Assembly: GCF_024323335.1 (NCBI RefSeq)
Contig: NC_066585.1
Span: 183,414,294 to 183,478,293 of the forward strand
DNA: 64,000 nucleotides
Direction: 5' to 3'
Source of the DNA: Lathyrus oleraceus
Lineage: Eukaryota > Streptophyta > Magnoliopsida > Fabales > Fabaceae
Shown here: positions 35,346 through 45,977 of the stretch, piece after piece
Position numbering within the stretch: the stretch's first letter is position 1
Layout: the number at the start of each line of letters is the position of its first letter
Made by a program: the position numbers and the translations under genes
The notes under the pieces: generated by a model
Told to the model about the DNA's origin: nothing
The model's input: only the letters and a program-made list of their open reading frames with translations
Databases searched by the model: none

Positions 35346-36204
35346 CCGTTCCGGTCGTCCACCAATGAGTCAAACACAACCCAACTACTCTGGCATGGGT
35401 CATGAACTCAGCTACAACGATACACCTTCGATGCATACTGAAGACTATGACGATTTGTCTGACTATCTCAATAGGCCATCTCCTGTAGTTGGTAGTGACG
35501 CTCCTGGCCCCTCAGATGCTCAAACACTAGTAATGAATCATCAACGTGGGTTAGAGCCACAGGTTAGGGTAGCTAGGGGATGTGAGACCGGAGGTTGGTT
35601 AGGTGATCCTGATCATCACCATCAAGCTTTTTTGTGTAAACGGAAAATTTTATTAATATCAATTGGTCATATTTCAAAGTTATCTATCACGTAGACCATT
35701 TAGCAAAAAAAAATGAATTTTACACTAAGGCGGCAATCCAATTGACGCCTCCTCTCAACTGATACACATGAGCGTCAATTGGATTGACTAGGGCATGTGC
35801 CCTAGACAATCCAATTGGCGTCTCCATTCAATTTTTAAACGAAGTCGCCAATTGGATTGACGCCTCCTCCTAAAATTGGGGTACTTTGAATTTTTTTTTT
35901 AAATCAGGATTAGTTTAGGAATTTTCTTATAAAACAGAATTATTTTTGTAAAAAATTCAAAATTTTCTAAGCATTGATATCAGAACAATGTTATCGATAT
36001 TATGATTTTTCCAATAAAACTGTGAGATAATGTATCATATCAAATTGATCTTGAAAATTTTAAAAATGATATAGTAATTAAATTTTCTCTATAAGGGAAT
36101 GCGCACTGTTGTTGCTTGGTGTTATATACATGCTATGCGTTAATTAAATTTTTGATAGTGCACTGTTACTTAAATTAAATGAATTGTATTGTAGAATATT
36201 TGCG

Positions 36205-36205
<1 letters not shown>

Positions 36206-36249
<44 letters not shown>
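36206..36249. repeat. (AT)n microsatellite
   Basis: An almost perfect run of about 22 AT units. Confidence 0.95.
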
Positions 36250-36250
<1 letters not shown>

Positions 36251-37726
36251 TAGTAGTCTCTTATGATAATTTGAAAGATTTTGACTCATAAGGAACTTAT
36301 TTTTGAGACTAAAGCCAAAAGAAAATATACTAAAGCCTTTAGTCATATACCATATTTCATAATGATACATGATAAAAAATCAATCAATCAAAATATATAT
36401 ATATAATACACTGAAAGCATCGAGATGGGTTGCATTATGGAATGATAATTTAGACTTCTTCCCCCACAGTTTTTAATTACTTGCTGGTATTATTTTTCTG
36501 TTCTTCTTGCGCCAACATATATATACGTTATTTGGCAACACTATTTTTCATTCTGAAAAGAAGCAGTGCACCGATGTATATACTCTATAATACATATATT
36601 GGCATATACAATATATATTTCTCTTTTATTATAATGGTTTCTGGAAAACATATACAATAAATTCTACGGATTATAAAGTTTTGTACTTTTTAATTATTTT
36701 CTAAGATTAATTTAGATAATAATTTGCATGAAGGATAAATTAAAATAAAAAATTTCAAATCTTAAAGTAAGGATTTGTTCAGTATCAAAATAGACAAATC
36801 TATTAAACTTTGTAATATCAATTTACATTAATTCAATTGTGTAATTTATTATCATAATTATATTGCTTAATGATCTTAAATTTGTTAATCATTGAAGTGG
36901 TGAAATTTATAAAAATTTGCAATTGAATTTTGATAATAAATTTCAATTTATTATTTAATTCTGAAGTGAAAAATATAACATATAATTTAAAATTATTTGA
37001 GTTATAAATTTTTTAATCATCAAAATAGTTAAATTAATTAAAATTTAAAATTATATAATTAAATTTGATTTTGATATTATGTAAATAACATATTTGTGTA
37101 AATAATATTTATTATTATAACAAATCACTATTGAAAAATATAGAGATTTTGCGACTGAATTTTACATGGGAAAATTTACCTCTTAAAAGAGACTCTTGTG
37201 GAGAGAATAAAAAAAAACAATTTTGCCTCACAAGTATGTGGGGGAGTGATTTGAATTTTTCACCAATGACGTTGCGGGACGTAAAACACCTTACAACTTT
37301 TTTATTGGAAAATGCAGTAACTTTAACTATTGAAGTATATAGCGTAAGTGAAAATACGGTAGCCTTTTGCATTTCGAGGTGAAAATCACCTAATAACATA
37401 CATTTGTTGATTGGATATCTGACACAGCATTGCGAAGTAAAATCATCTAGCAAAGTAGGAAGCATATTAAACATTTTTTACAAGATGAAAACACATCGCA
37501 ACTCAAAAAAATATTTTTAAAAAATCAAATAAAAATCATTTTAATATATTTTAGAAAACAAAATTATTAAAAAAACAAAAAAACATACAAAATAAAATTA
37601 TTAAAAGCAAAAATAATACTTTCTTTATTATTTTTTATTATAAAAAATAATACAAAAATGAATAATATTGTTTTAATATATTTTAAAAAAATAAAAAAAT
37701 ACATTATATATACATTTTAACACTTG

Positions 37727-37743
37727 ATATATATCTATATATA

Positions 37744-37782
<39 letters not shown>
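37727..37782. repeat. (AT)n microsatellite with ATCT interruptions
   Basis: About 28 dinucleotide units, interrupted near the left end by two ATCT words. Confidence 0.9.
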
Positions 37783-37784
<2 letters not shown>

Positions 37785-37955
37785 ATTAATTACTATGACA
37801 AATAGTGTCAGTGTAAAAAGATTTATATTGTCGATTCATCACCATCAACCGTTTGCATTAATTTATAAGTTTTTAAAATAAAAGTCAAATTTATTTCAAT
37901 ATTCAACGTTTAAGATTAACTGAAAATGTAAAATCATTTTATATTATATATTTCA

Positions 37956-38058
<103 letters not shown>

Positions 38059-38486
38059 TAACATATATCAACATATCTTATTTAATTGTTTACTTATTTC
38101 TGTTGAATGTTAGAAGAATTAACATATTGATTATTTATCATTTTAATGCTCCATCAATTATCAAGATTTATATTATTTAATATTAAATAATATATTTTTT
38201 GGATTGTTTTCTGAAACAACTTATACAGTAAAAGTCACGTGTATCTACTCTAATGTTAAAAATACTAAATTCAAAAACTTATAAATCTTAATATGCATTA
38301 AACAACAACGATTTTTCTAAAATAATATTTTTTTAATTTATATATGTCATACCCCAAAATTTGCCCATTAATATTTCAAGACATTTTTCAAGGCATTCCG
38401 AATCATTTTTATGACACTGATCTCAAAGGAACGAAGGCCCAGCTCACGAATGGCCCAATCCAGAAAATGGCCCAAACTAGCCTGTT

Positions 38487-38568
38487 CGCTACCAGCTCGC
38501 CTAGCGAACGTTCGCTACCAGCTCGCCTAGCGAAGCAAACGTTCGCTACCAGCTCGCCTAGCGAGGCT
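38487..38568 (+). repeat. CTCGCCTAGCGAA palindrome cluster in LTR E
   Basis: Three copies of GTTCGCTACCAGCTCGCCTAGCGA occur about 30 bases apart (split: GTTCGCTACCA then GCTCGCCTAGCGA). This is the same palindrome as in the solo LTR at 24262-24672. Further copies lie at 39040-39110. Confidence 0.85.
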
Positions 38569-38628
38569 GACAGACAACAAAAAAATTTCGGGCTTCATTC
38601 TGAGCCCATTAGGTCATGAAAAATGGCA

Positions 38629-38637
38629 TTATAAATA
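38629..38637 (+). promoter_or_regulatory. TATA box of LTR E
   Basis: TTATAAATA lies 285 bases into the LTR and about 60 bases downstream of the CTCGCCTAGCGA palindrome cluster. Confidence 0.55.
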
Positions 38638-40332
38638 CCAGCACTTCAGTAATGAAAAGGACGAAAAACAGAGGGAGACAGACGAAAACCCTGGCACAAA
38701 AACCCTGGAGGCTACTTTAGAAACCCTGAAGGCCGCTCCTCCGCTCCGAAGCTACCACCGCCCAACTCAATCCGGCTCGCCAATTCAAGGTTGCAATTCG
38801 ATTGCAAACAGGTTTGCATTACTATTATCGCTTTATTTTCTTAATTTGCATGTGATACCGCTTTATGTTCTTAACTTGCATGTGATATTATAATTGAATT
38901 CATAAACATATTTGAGGTTTTGCATGTGAATTTAAGTGTGCCTGAATATTGTGAATGCTGAACCGTATAATTATGTGTTGGATGCCATAAGCCATGCCGC
39001 AGGTTGAAGTCATACTGTTCTGAAATTCAAAACCCGCAGCCGCTCGCTAGCACATCGCTAAGCGAGCATGTAGCGAGTATTCGCTAGGCCCTCGCTAGGC
39101 GAGGCAGAGGCGAACGGGACAGTCGCTAATATTTTGTTTGTTATGTCCTATGCGTATCTGATCTATTCTATGTTAATTATGCACTGTTTTGCCTGACATT
39201 CATGCTGCTGTATTTTCTTTTGCGGTGTAATCTTCGATTACACCCCGATTTGGTATTCTAACCCGTTTGCTGAATTTTGCCAAGGTTCACATGTCCCAGG
39301 AAAAGATTGTCGTTAGGTCTTCCACTTTATTTGTGGGATACCCTTGTGGAGACTCACCCTAAATTACTTAATTAATTTTAATGTGTTAATTTTAATGTAT
39401 TAATTTTAATGTATTAATTTTAATGTATTGATTTTAATATGGAGGCTCGTCCTAATTACCTAATTGACTTTAAAATATTGCCTTTAAATAAGTGATCTTG
39501 GACCTCTCTTTGCTGCCCTACGGTATTACGGTATAACGGTCATGTCCCGCGAATGTAGGGATACACTTAGCAAAGACCCTTCGATTAAATCATCATAAAA
39601 TAAATCATGGTCCCTCGGATGTTGCCTTCGAAAATACGATTTTGTCCCTCGATGACCCTTCGGTGTAGCCTACGGTTAAATGATGATCGTCCCTTCGAAT
39701 GCTAAGGTATCCTTACAACTGTTGCCTTCAATGACCTATCGATGACCCTACGGTGACCCTTAAACATCCAAAGGGTAAGATTACTTACTTCTCAATAGTA
39801 AGGACAGTTTTACCCTCATAAGGATAGGAAATGCCCATAACGACCTCAGGAAGGTATAACTCTCAATTACTGGATCATAACCTAAAACATTTTCCACCCC
39901 TCACACTTTACACTTTACAAATCCTAGAAAATCACCACTTGGTATACATTCATACTAGAATCATTACCGAGTTATATTTTTCTAAACCATTTTCAAAAAT
40001 CAAATGAGATAAATACTTTGTATACATTCATACGAGAATCATTACAAAGTTAAACTCTCTTTCAAACATTTTTTAAGCAATTCACCGACACTTTTCAGAC
40101 AAAAATATAAGTGATCCAGTAATTAAGAGCCCATGGATAACCATGGATACAAAGGGTGCTAACACCTTCCCTTTGTATAATGTACCTCCCGAACCCAAAA
40201 TCTATTGAGGTCTTTCCTGTTCTTTTCCACCTTTCCTTATTGGATAAAAGAAAAGTCGGTGGCGACTCTTGCTATCCGCGACATTGCGATAAAAAGCAAA
40301 ACACCCCAAGTCAGTTCACCGTATGACAGAAC

Positions 40333-40350
40333 TGGCGACTCTGCTGGGGA
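40333..40350 (+). promoter_or_regulatory. Primer-binding site of element E
   Basis: TGGCGACTCTGCTGGGGA is identical to the PBS of element B and lies four bases after the LTR end. Confidence 0.9.
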
Positions 40351-40729
40351 AAATAAATCCCCATCTACTGATTGGAGATATTCGTGTTGAGGACCCTCTC
40401 TCGGCTGGGGGTTCTGATTTCTGTCTAATGGTAGAGATATTCAACAGAGCCTGGCTAGGGATGGGTGAGATGATCAATCTGCCTGATGAGGCCGACCTCT
40501 GTTGGGGAATAGCTGGCTGTGCTGGGGAATACTGCCAATTTCTTCTGGGAAAAACAGGCTTGCTGGGGGAAGAGAATTGGTAGTGGATTCATTGGAAGCA
40601 TGATTAGACCTTATCCTCGATCCCGAAGTCTTGTAGTAATTGCTATTGCTATTCTATGCATGTATTTTGGTAAACATTGGTCATATTCAAATGCATATAT
40701 TAATTCAAATTAAATCAATGGGCGTTGCC
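40351..40729 (+). other. 5' leader remnant of element E
   Basis: It carries repeated CTGGGGAA/CTGGGGGA words (from about 40340 to 40570) and a T-rich tail. No ORF is credible; the frame 40323-40583 runs across the PBS. Near 40730 the sequence changes to minus-strand Ogre 3' material. Confidence 0.5.
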
Positions 40730-41250
40730 GCAAACAAAACAGAAAGTAAAAAACAAAGCATCTTTTTTTGAAAGAGGGTTGTATTGATTTTTGAAAGAAG
40801 GCCTATAAACAGGCAAATTATGTATAAGGAGACAGAAATCCTAGTAAGAGGAAATTGTCAAAAACAAAGAGACAGCTATGAGGAAAAATCCTGTTGATTT
40901 TAACTCCACTACTGTCATTATGTCTTCAAGCATCTCATCTCCTGCTGTCGGATAGAAGTGATTGGTTTGTTCAGTCCCTTGAACTTGGTTGAAGCAGACA
41001 GAGAATGAGGCATAGTCATACGCTTTAATCCCTAATTTTTGCCTGGACCGCCTTTTCAGGTTTTCAGTCCACCGGGATACCCTTTTTTGCTCAAGCCGCC
41101 TTTTCAGGTTTTCGACTTGCCGGGTGTACGTCTTTATATGTTTATCCCTAATTTTTGCCCGAACCCTTTTGGTTCGCCGGGATGCCCTTACTTTTGCCTA
41201 GGTACGTCGACCTAGCGGGTCTCTTTTACGCGTAGTATTTTTTAACTATG
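40730..41250 (-). other. 3' noncoding region of derivative D
   Basis: It contains two imperfect copies of AACCTGAAAAGGCGG(C/T) words (reverse strand, about 41040-41130) together with CCGGCAAGTCG/CCGGTGGACTG. These are typical of the region after integrase in Ogre-like elements. No gene was seen. Confidence 0.5.
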
Positions 41251-41886
41251 TCAGCGTTCACAGGATGCGGGAACTCTTCGCCATCCATTGTAGCAAGTAT
41301 CATGGCTCCACCAGAGAATACCTACAAATGGCCCTTCGTATGTGGGAGTCCATTTGCCCCTGGGATCACCTTGTGGTAGAATGATACGCTTGATAACTAA
41401 GTCGCCGATTTGGTACACTCGTCTCTTGACCTTTTTGTTAAATGCCTGGGTCATGCGCTTCTGACATATCTGCCCATGACAAACAGCCGCAAGTCTCTTT
41501 TCATCAATCAGATTTATCTGATCGAGTCGAGTTTGAATCCACTCATCCTCATCTAAGCCTGCATCTTTCACAATTCTTAGAGAGGGAATCTGAACTTCCA
41601 CTGGTAAAACGGCTTCCATTCCATAGACTAAAGAGAAAGGGGTTGCCCCTGTCGAAGTGCGGTAACCATGAAGAGCAAAAGGTAACATCTCATGCCAGTC
41701 TTTGTATGTTACTGTTATATTCTTGATATTGTTAGCAGCCTCCACGGCGTCGTTCGTCTTTGGCCGGTACGGAGAAGAGTTATGGTGTTTTATTTTGAAC
41801 TGCGTGCAGAGTTCAGTAATCATCTTGTTGTTCAGATTAGTACCATTGTCAGTGATAACTCTTTCAGGAGACAGCAGGTTTCTCAA
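41251..41886 (-). pseudogene. Ogre integrase, C-terminal part of the catalytic core
   Basis: The frame gives PERVITDNGTNLNN (containing the second catalytic Asp), KHHNSSPYRPKTNDAVEAAN (containing the Glu of the D,D-35-E triad), then WHEMLPFALHGYRTSTGATP, FSLVYGMEAVLPVEVQIPSL and the chromatin-side tail YQIGDLVIKRIILPQGDPRG. The HHCC zinc domain and the first catalytic Asp are missing, so it cannot integrate DNA. The frame is lost just after YEGPFV. Confidence 0.85.
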
Positions 41887-42335
41887 ATAGATATTTGATA
41901 GAATCCATCTTAGAAGTCAATAAAGTGGTATGATTCAACATAGACTGTCTTAGTCGGCGAGCAGCCCAAGCCAAAGCGCAGCAAGCTTTCTCGAGCTGTG
42001 AGTATCTTGTTTCACAGTCGGTACCTTTTGCTAAGGCAGTGTATGACATGCTCTTTTCGACCAGACTCGTCATGTTGCCCCAGCACACCCTATTGAATTT
42101 TCTAACACGGTCAAATACATAGTTAGAGGTCTTCCTTCAACTGGTGGTATCAGAATTAGAGGTTCTTGGAGATGCTTCTTGATTTTGTCTCAGTAATTTG
42201 AAGATGGATTTGCAAGTAGCGGTCAAATGTGGAATGAATCGGGCAATGTAATTCAAGTGTCCCAAGAAACCTCTGACTTCTTTCTTGTCTATTTCAGTAC
42301 CCAGATTTACAATTTCAATTGATTCCTCATGCGGC
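41864..42335 (-). pseudogene. RT connection and RNase H fragment of derivative D
   Basis: It begins EIDKKEVRGFLGHLNYIARF, IPHLTATCKSIFKLLRQNQ (the end of the RT domain). A stop and frame changes follow (42090-42160), then TDCETRYSQLEKACCALAWA and RLRQSMLNHTTLLTSKMDSI of the RNase H-side region. At FEKPAV it joins directly to integrase PERVITD, skipping the rest of RNase H, the zinc domain and the start of integrase. Confidence 0.8.
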
Positions 42336-42490
42336 TGTATGGTTTTTTCTTCTTGTAGTACCAGTCTGGCAAGTTCTCTAGGGACTTCACAATCTTCCTC
42401 ACTTCCATCCTCGGCTTGGTAGATCGGATTTTCAAAGTCATAATGAACAGTAGCAGAGTCATTACCAACAGGATCCAGAGTGGATATGGA
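42300..42490 (-). pseudogene. Protease/RT linker of derivative D
   Basis: The frame reads HYDFENPIYQAEDGSEEDCE, then PRELARLVLQEEK and EESIEIVNLGTE, matching the pol linker of element B (9098-8950). It is followed at once by DKKEVRGFLGHLN, so the whole catalytic part of reverse transcriptase has been removed. Confidence 0.75.
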
Positions 42491-42697
42491 TCGGCAAATT
42501 GTTACGTGAGTGTGTGCAAGAAAACATAGCTTGTTTGAAAAATGACAGGAAAGATAAAGAGCGCAATATTTGAATGCAAAAAGTCCATTGATTTATCGAA
42601 TATGAATATGCTTATGAAAATGACAAACCCTTAAAATTAGCTATTATGTCCCGGGTATAGACACAATGCTTTTGAAGCACTAAAATAGCAATAACAA

Positions 42698-43267
42698 TTA
42701 TTCCTGACTAAAGGAAATCGGGATAGTGTCTTCAGCCTTCCAATTGTCGAGTCTGTCACCAATTGTTGGGAAAATCCGGCTATCCAAGTCATAATCGTTA
42801 TCAGTGTCTTCCACAGCATTGACAGTCTCGCCCTGATTGGGCAGAGGAGCAGTGATGACATTAGGAGTCTCAGGCGGATCAGATTCAAATTCTCCAGCGT
42901 CGATCATATCCTGAATTTTGTTCTTCAACGACCAACAATTGTTTGTATCATGCCCGGGGCTATCGGAGTGATATGCACACCTGTCATTGGGATTATAACG
43001 AGGAGAAGTAGTGTTGGGTTTTGCAGGAGGATCTCTGAGGGTAATTAAATTTGCTTTTAGCATACCCTGCAGTGCTTGTGCTAAAGTCATATTGATCTTC
43101 GTAAACTGCCTCCTTCCCGGGTTAATGTGCCTCACAGGTTTCTGGTCTTTCTTTTTCTCGAGCAAAAGAGCCTTCAGTTCCTCCTGCCCCTTGGATAAGT
43201 TCAAGATCATCTCCTTGAATTGAGCATTCTGAGTCTGGAGATCTTTGACAGTCTGTTCGAGATCCAT
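42698..43267 (-). pseudogene. gag: Gag of derivative D, central part deleted
   Basis: An open frame of 189 residues. The N-terminal coiled coil (MDLEQTVKDLQTQNAQFKEM, about residues 1-40) is followed by a short basic spacer, then directly by the gag C-terminal part (RQFTKINMTLAQALQGMLKA) and the zinc-knuckle-like CAYHSDSPGHDTNNC (about residues 103-117). The large central gag domain seen in element B is missing. The frame itself is clean, so a short protein could still be made; that is unproven. Confidence 0.75.
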
Positions 43268-43475
43268 TTTTCTGTTTAAGAGGCAGACCGTGAGAATATG
43301 GTCCTTTGGAATACCTGTTATGCAATGTTATGTTATGTGATGCAATGCATGAAATGTTTTCAAGGACTTTTGGAATTTAACTTTGCATAAATCACCAACA
43401 AGAGAGAAATGTTTATTGCTACTTTTTTAATCAATGTTCATTACAAAAGGAATGATAGTAAAATACAATGAAATC

Positions 43476-44130
43476 TCAAGTCTCCCAGGGGCGACTTCTT
43501 TTTGGGCGAAGATATGCATTGAGTCTTCGTTCCTCATTAAGCTGACTGGTGAGCTCTAATACTTTCTTCCTTTCTGCATTGAACTGAGCTTCGAAAGTAT
43601 CTCTCTCCTCTCTCAACTGGGTCCAGGATCTTTTCAATTCCTCAGCATCAGTAGGCATATCTGGGTAAGAAATGATCTGGGAAGTACCTCCTTCGACCTC
43701 CGATTCAACAATCACTGGTCCGACTGCAAGATATGGCATGACAAGTTCACGAGCTCTGGCGCGTACCCATCTGAGATAAGGCTCCATAGGAATAGAATTT
43801 TTCTTGCCTAAATTGCTTCTTTTCACCATGCCCCAAGCTCGTACAAACTTTTGACGGAGATTTTGAGGGTCATTGTCATAGTCGAACACTGTACCTTGAA
43901 TAATCATTTCATGTGGATCATCTCTTCGGGCATACCCAAACTGACGTAGGGCTAAGGCAGAATTATAAGTAATACCTCCTCTTATCCCCATGAGGGGTAC
44001 ATTAGGGAATTCTCCACAACGGTCGATGATGATAACATTTTCTCTGAGGTTAGAACACCACCGGATGTCTGAATGGGAGAGTGTCATTATCCTTTGAGAC
44101 CATTTCAGATTTGACTGTAAAAGAAATAGT
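43476..44130 (-). CDS. Ogre ORF1-type protein fragment, unknown function
   Basis: The open frame starts at ATG 44087 but stays open to about 44126, right after TTTCTTTTACAG, which looks like a 3' splice site. The protein has MTLSHSDIRWCSNL, CGEFPNVPLMGIRGGITYNS, LALRQFGYARRDDPHEMIIQ, a LRQKFVRAWGMVKRS segment and a C-terminal coiled coil (TQLREERDTFEAQFNAERKK, about residues 160-195). It resembles the extra ORF1 of Ogre elements, a plant-specific family related to uncharacterised host proteins. The N-terminal part is missing or lay in an upstream exon. No function is known. Confidence 0.6.
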
Positions 44131-44206
44131 CACTTAGCGTCACTTGGGATGACACATATATAAATGTGATGTAATTGCAAATGGTGCATACATCTATTAG
44201 AGCATA

Positions 44207-44481
44207 CTCCCTCCGATCCTTTTTAAGTGTCATATTTTGACTTTTTACACATACCAAGGAAGCTAATCATTATTGTTACTTTTCAAATAATAATTCTTCT
44301 TTTACCTATAATATCTTTAATTATTTATTACATTTATTTTACTTTTTCTCTCTCTGCAATCATTATCTAGGGGTAATTTTGACAAAATTGCAATTAATAT
44401 TACCTTGAACTTTGCAAGTGACAATTAAAAAGAAACAATTTTTTTTGTAAGAAAGTGACACTTATAAAGGAACGGAGGGAG
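44207..44481. mobile_element. Stowaway-type MITE (275 bp)
   Basis: It starts CTCCCTCCGATCCTTTTTAA and ends, reverse-complemented, CTCCCTCCGTTCCTTTATAA. It is flanked by TA on both sides (44205-44206 and 44482-44483). The CTCCCTCCG terminal repeat and TA duplication are diagnostic of Stowaway (Tc1/mariner) MITEs. Confidence 0.95.
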
Positions 44482-44483
44482 TA

Positions 44484-44894
44484 CATCACAACATCCAAAA
44501 TAAAGTAGTATACATATATGCATTATTTCAAAATAAAGTAGTATACATATATGCATCATTTCAAATGGTGTTTATGTGCAACTTTATAATGCATGCGCCA
44601 CTTTAATGATTATTCTTTTACGTTAATTTTTTTTTTTGAAAATTGATTTTTCTGTTAATTTATTTAAAATGATGATTATTTTGATATATAAATTAAAAAA
44701 TATATTTATTTTAAAAAAAATCTTAAACAACCTCCATTGTTAACATGACACTTTATTCTAACAAACTTAAATATTTTTATTTTATCATGTCTATCTTAAA
44801 TAAAGTGATGGACATCCTGGAACTCGTGCTTTACCACACGACACGAGTATAATACTAGTTGGTAGAGAGAAAATCATATCTCTAAGAACACACT
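44484..44894. other. AT-rich spacer, no gene seen
   Basis: A direct repeat, AAAATAAAGTAGTATACATA, occurs at 44498 and 44530. Otherwise it is AT-rich and noncoding. Confidence 0.5.
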
Positions 44895-44924
44895 AATCAC
44901 TACGCCAAAAACTGGAATAGACAG

Positions 44925-45268
44925 CGCACCTTAGAGGGCGCTTTCTTAAAGAAGCGCACTCTAAAGTGAAGAGAAAAATAAGGAGGAATAGACAACGCAC
45001 TTTAGAGGGCGCTTTTGTAACAAAGCGCCCTCTAAAGTGAAGCGAAAAAATAATGAGGAAATGGAGGGACACCAATAGAGGGCGCGTTTATGAAAGCGCC
45101 CTCTAAGGGTACCCTTAGAGGGCGCTTTTAAAAAAGCGCTCTCTAAGTCCATGTACATTTCCAGTTTATAAGGCGCTTTTGGAAAGCCTTAGAGAGCGCT
45201 TTTAGAAGCGCCCTCTTAGGCCCCCTTTAGAGGGCGCTTTTTTTACACAAGCGCCCTCTAAGGTCCTT
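44925..45268 (+). repeat. Left subterminal repeats of the CACTA element
   Basis: Repeated hairpins of the form TTAGAGGGCGCTTT-loop-AAAGCGCCCTCTAA, for example at 44930, 45002, 45070, 45115, 45190 and 45230, with loops of 3-12 bases. They probably bind the element's own TNPA-like protein. Confidence 0.85.
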
Positions 45269-45977
45269 TATTAAACATTAAAATTATAACATATATACTG
45301 CATGTCTCTTTATTTTCCCTCTCTATATGCTATTTCGTTTACGTAACTGGGCTTTCTCTCTACTACAATTACTCTCTACTGCGATTACTCTCGTCATCCG
45401 TTCGTTCTCCCTCCCTCACCGTCGTCGTCGCCGTCGCCTTTTTCTGCTGCTGCGTTCACGTTCACTGAGTTATCTGCGTCCACCGTCGCTGTTCACTTTC
45501 TTCTCCATCGTTACCGTCACCTTGAAGGTATTTCACTTCTCCATCATTACCGTTCACTTTCTTCAGGTGTTTGATTAGGGCATTTTCTAAACTGAGTTTT
45601 ACATTTTGTGCATTATGTTGATTAATGTTGTTTAGGGCAAACGAGCACTATATGGTGTTCATGAGCACCTTGTTGTAAGGTTTTTTATTTTTGATTGAAA
45701 ACTGATGTCATTTGGAGTGTGTTTGAGCTTGTGCTTGGAAGTTTGATGATTATGGATGCAAAATTGTTCATGTTCCAAACACCATAAGTTTGCATTGGTC
45801 TTTTGTATGCAGTAGGTGTGTGTGAGTTTGTATTCAATAATGATGAAAAAAAAAGAGTTTAGATTGTTGTAACATGAGAGAAATGGAAGGTATATGAATG
45901 TGTTTTTTGTGTAGCTTCACGAATATGGTCATTGTCTTACTTGGGTCTTATTGAATCATTTCTATATTACAGATAAA

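Larger units (their letters stand above)
30830..35958 (+). mobile_element. MULE copy 2 with terminal inverted repeats and 9-bp target duplication
   Basis: The left end reads GATTTTTTCACGAAAATAAC (30830). The right end, reverse-complemented, reads GAATTTTTTACAAAAATAAT (35958). Similarity continues inward for about 200 bases, including repeated GGAGGCGTCAATCCAATTGG words. The flanks are GAAATTTTC (30821-30829) and AAAATTTTC (35959-35967), a 9-bp target duplication with one mismatch, as expected for Mutator-like elements. Contents are a small + strand ORF (31071-31340), a - strand transposase pseudogene (31460-33060) and a + strand plant-mobile-domain gene (33417-35345). Confidence 0.88.
38345..40328 (+). 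mobile_element. LTR of Ogre-type element E (1.98 kb)
   Basis: It starts TGTCATACCCCAAAATTTGC and ends ...CACCGTATGACA (TGTCAT/ATGACA terminal inverted repeat), with the PBS four bases beyond. It contains CTCGCCTAGCGAA palindromes (38487-38568 and 39040-39110), a TATA box (TTATAAATA, 38629-38637), repeated AATTTTAATGTATTA words (39365-39440) and the GGTGGCGACTCTTGC word near its end. It is the 5' LTR of a + element whose 3' part is not recognisable beyond about 40730. Confidence 0.85.
40730..44130 (-). mobile_element. Minus-strand Ogre derivative D with several internal deletions
   Basis: From right to left it holds an ORF1 fragment, a gag with its centre deleted, a protease/RT linker, the C-terminal end of RT with RNase H, the second half of integrase, and the Ogre 3' noncoding region. 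The joins skip whole domains, so this 3.4-kb piece condenses an element that is normally several times longer. No LTR of its own is found. Its left side abuts element E head-on, and its right side ends in unrecognised DNA near 44130. Confidence 0.75.

Noticed and set aside
37115..37474. 119-residue minus-strand ORF in the AT-rich region
   Set aside because: There is no domain, promoter or homology that I can recognise, and a + strand frame overlaps it equally well.
40333..40350. Possible tRNA gene fragment
   Set aside because: The 18 bases are the reverse complement of a tRNA 3' end placed right after an LTR, that is a primer-binding site. No cloverleaf can be formed around it.
45327..45578. 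ORF of 83 residues rich in Arg and Leu upstream of the Ulp1 gene
   Set aside because: It lies in the probable 5' UTR, is pyrimidine-rich low-complexity DNA and matches no family.
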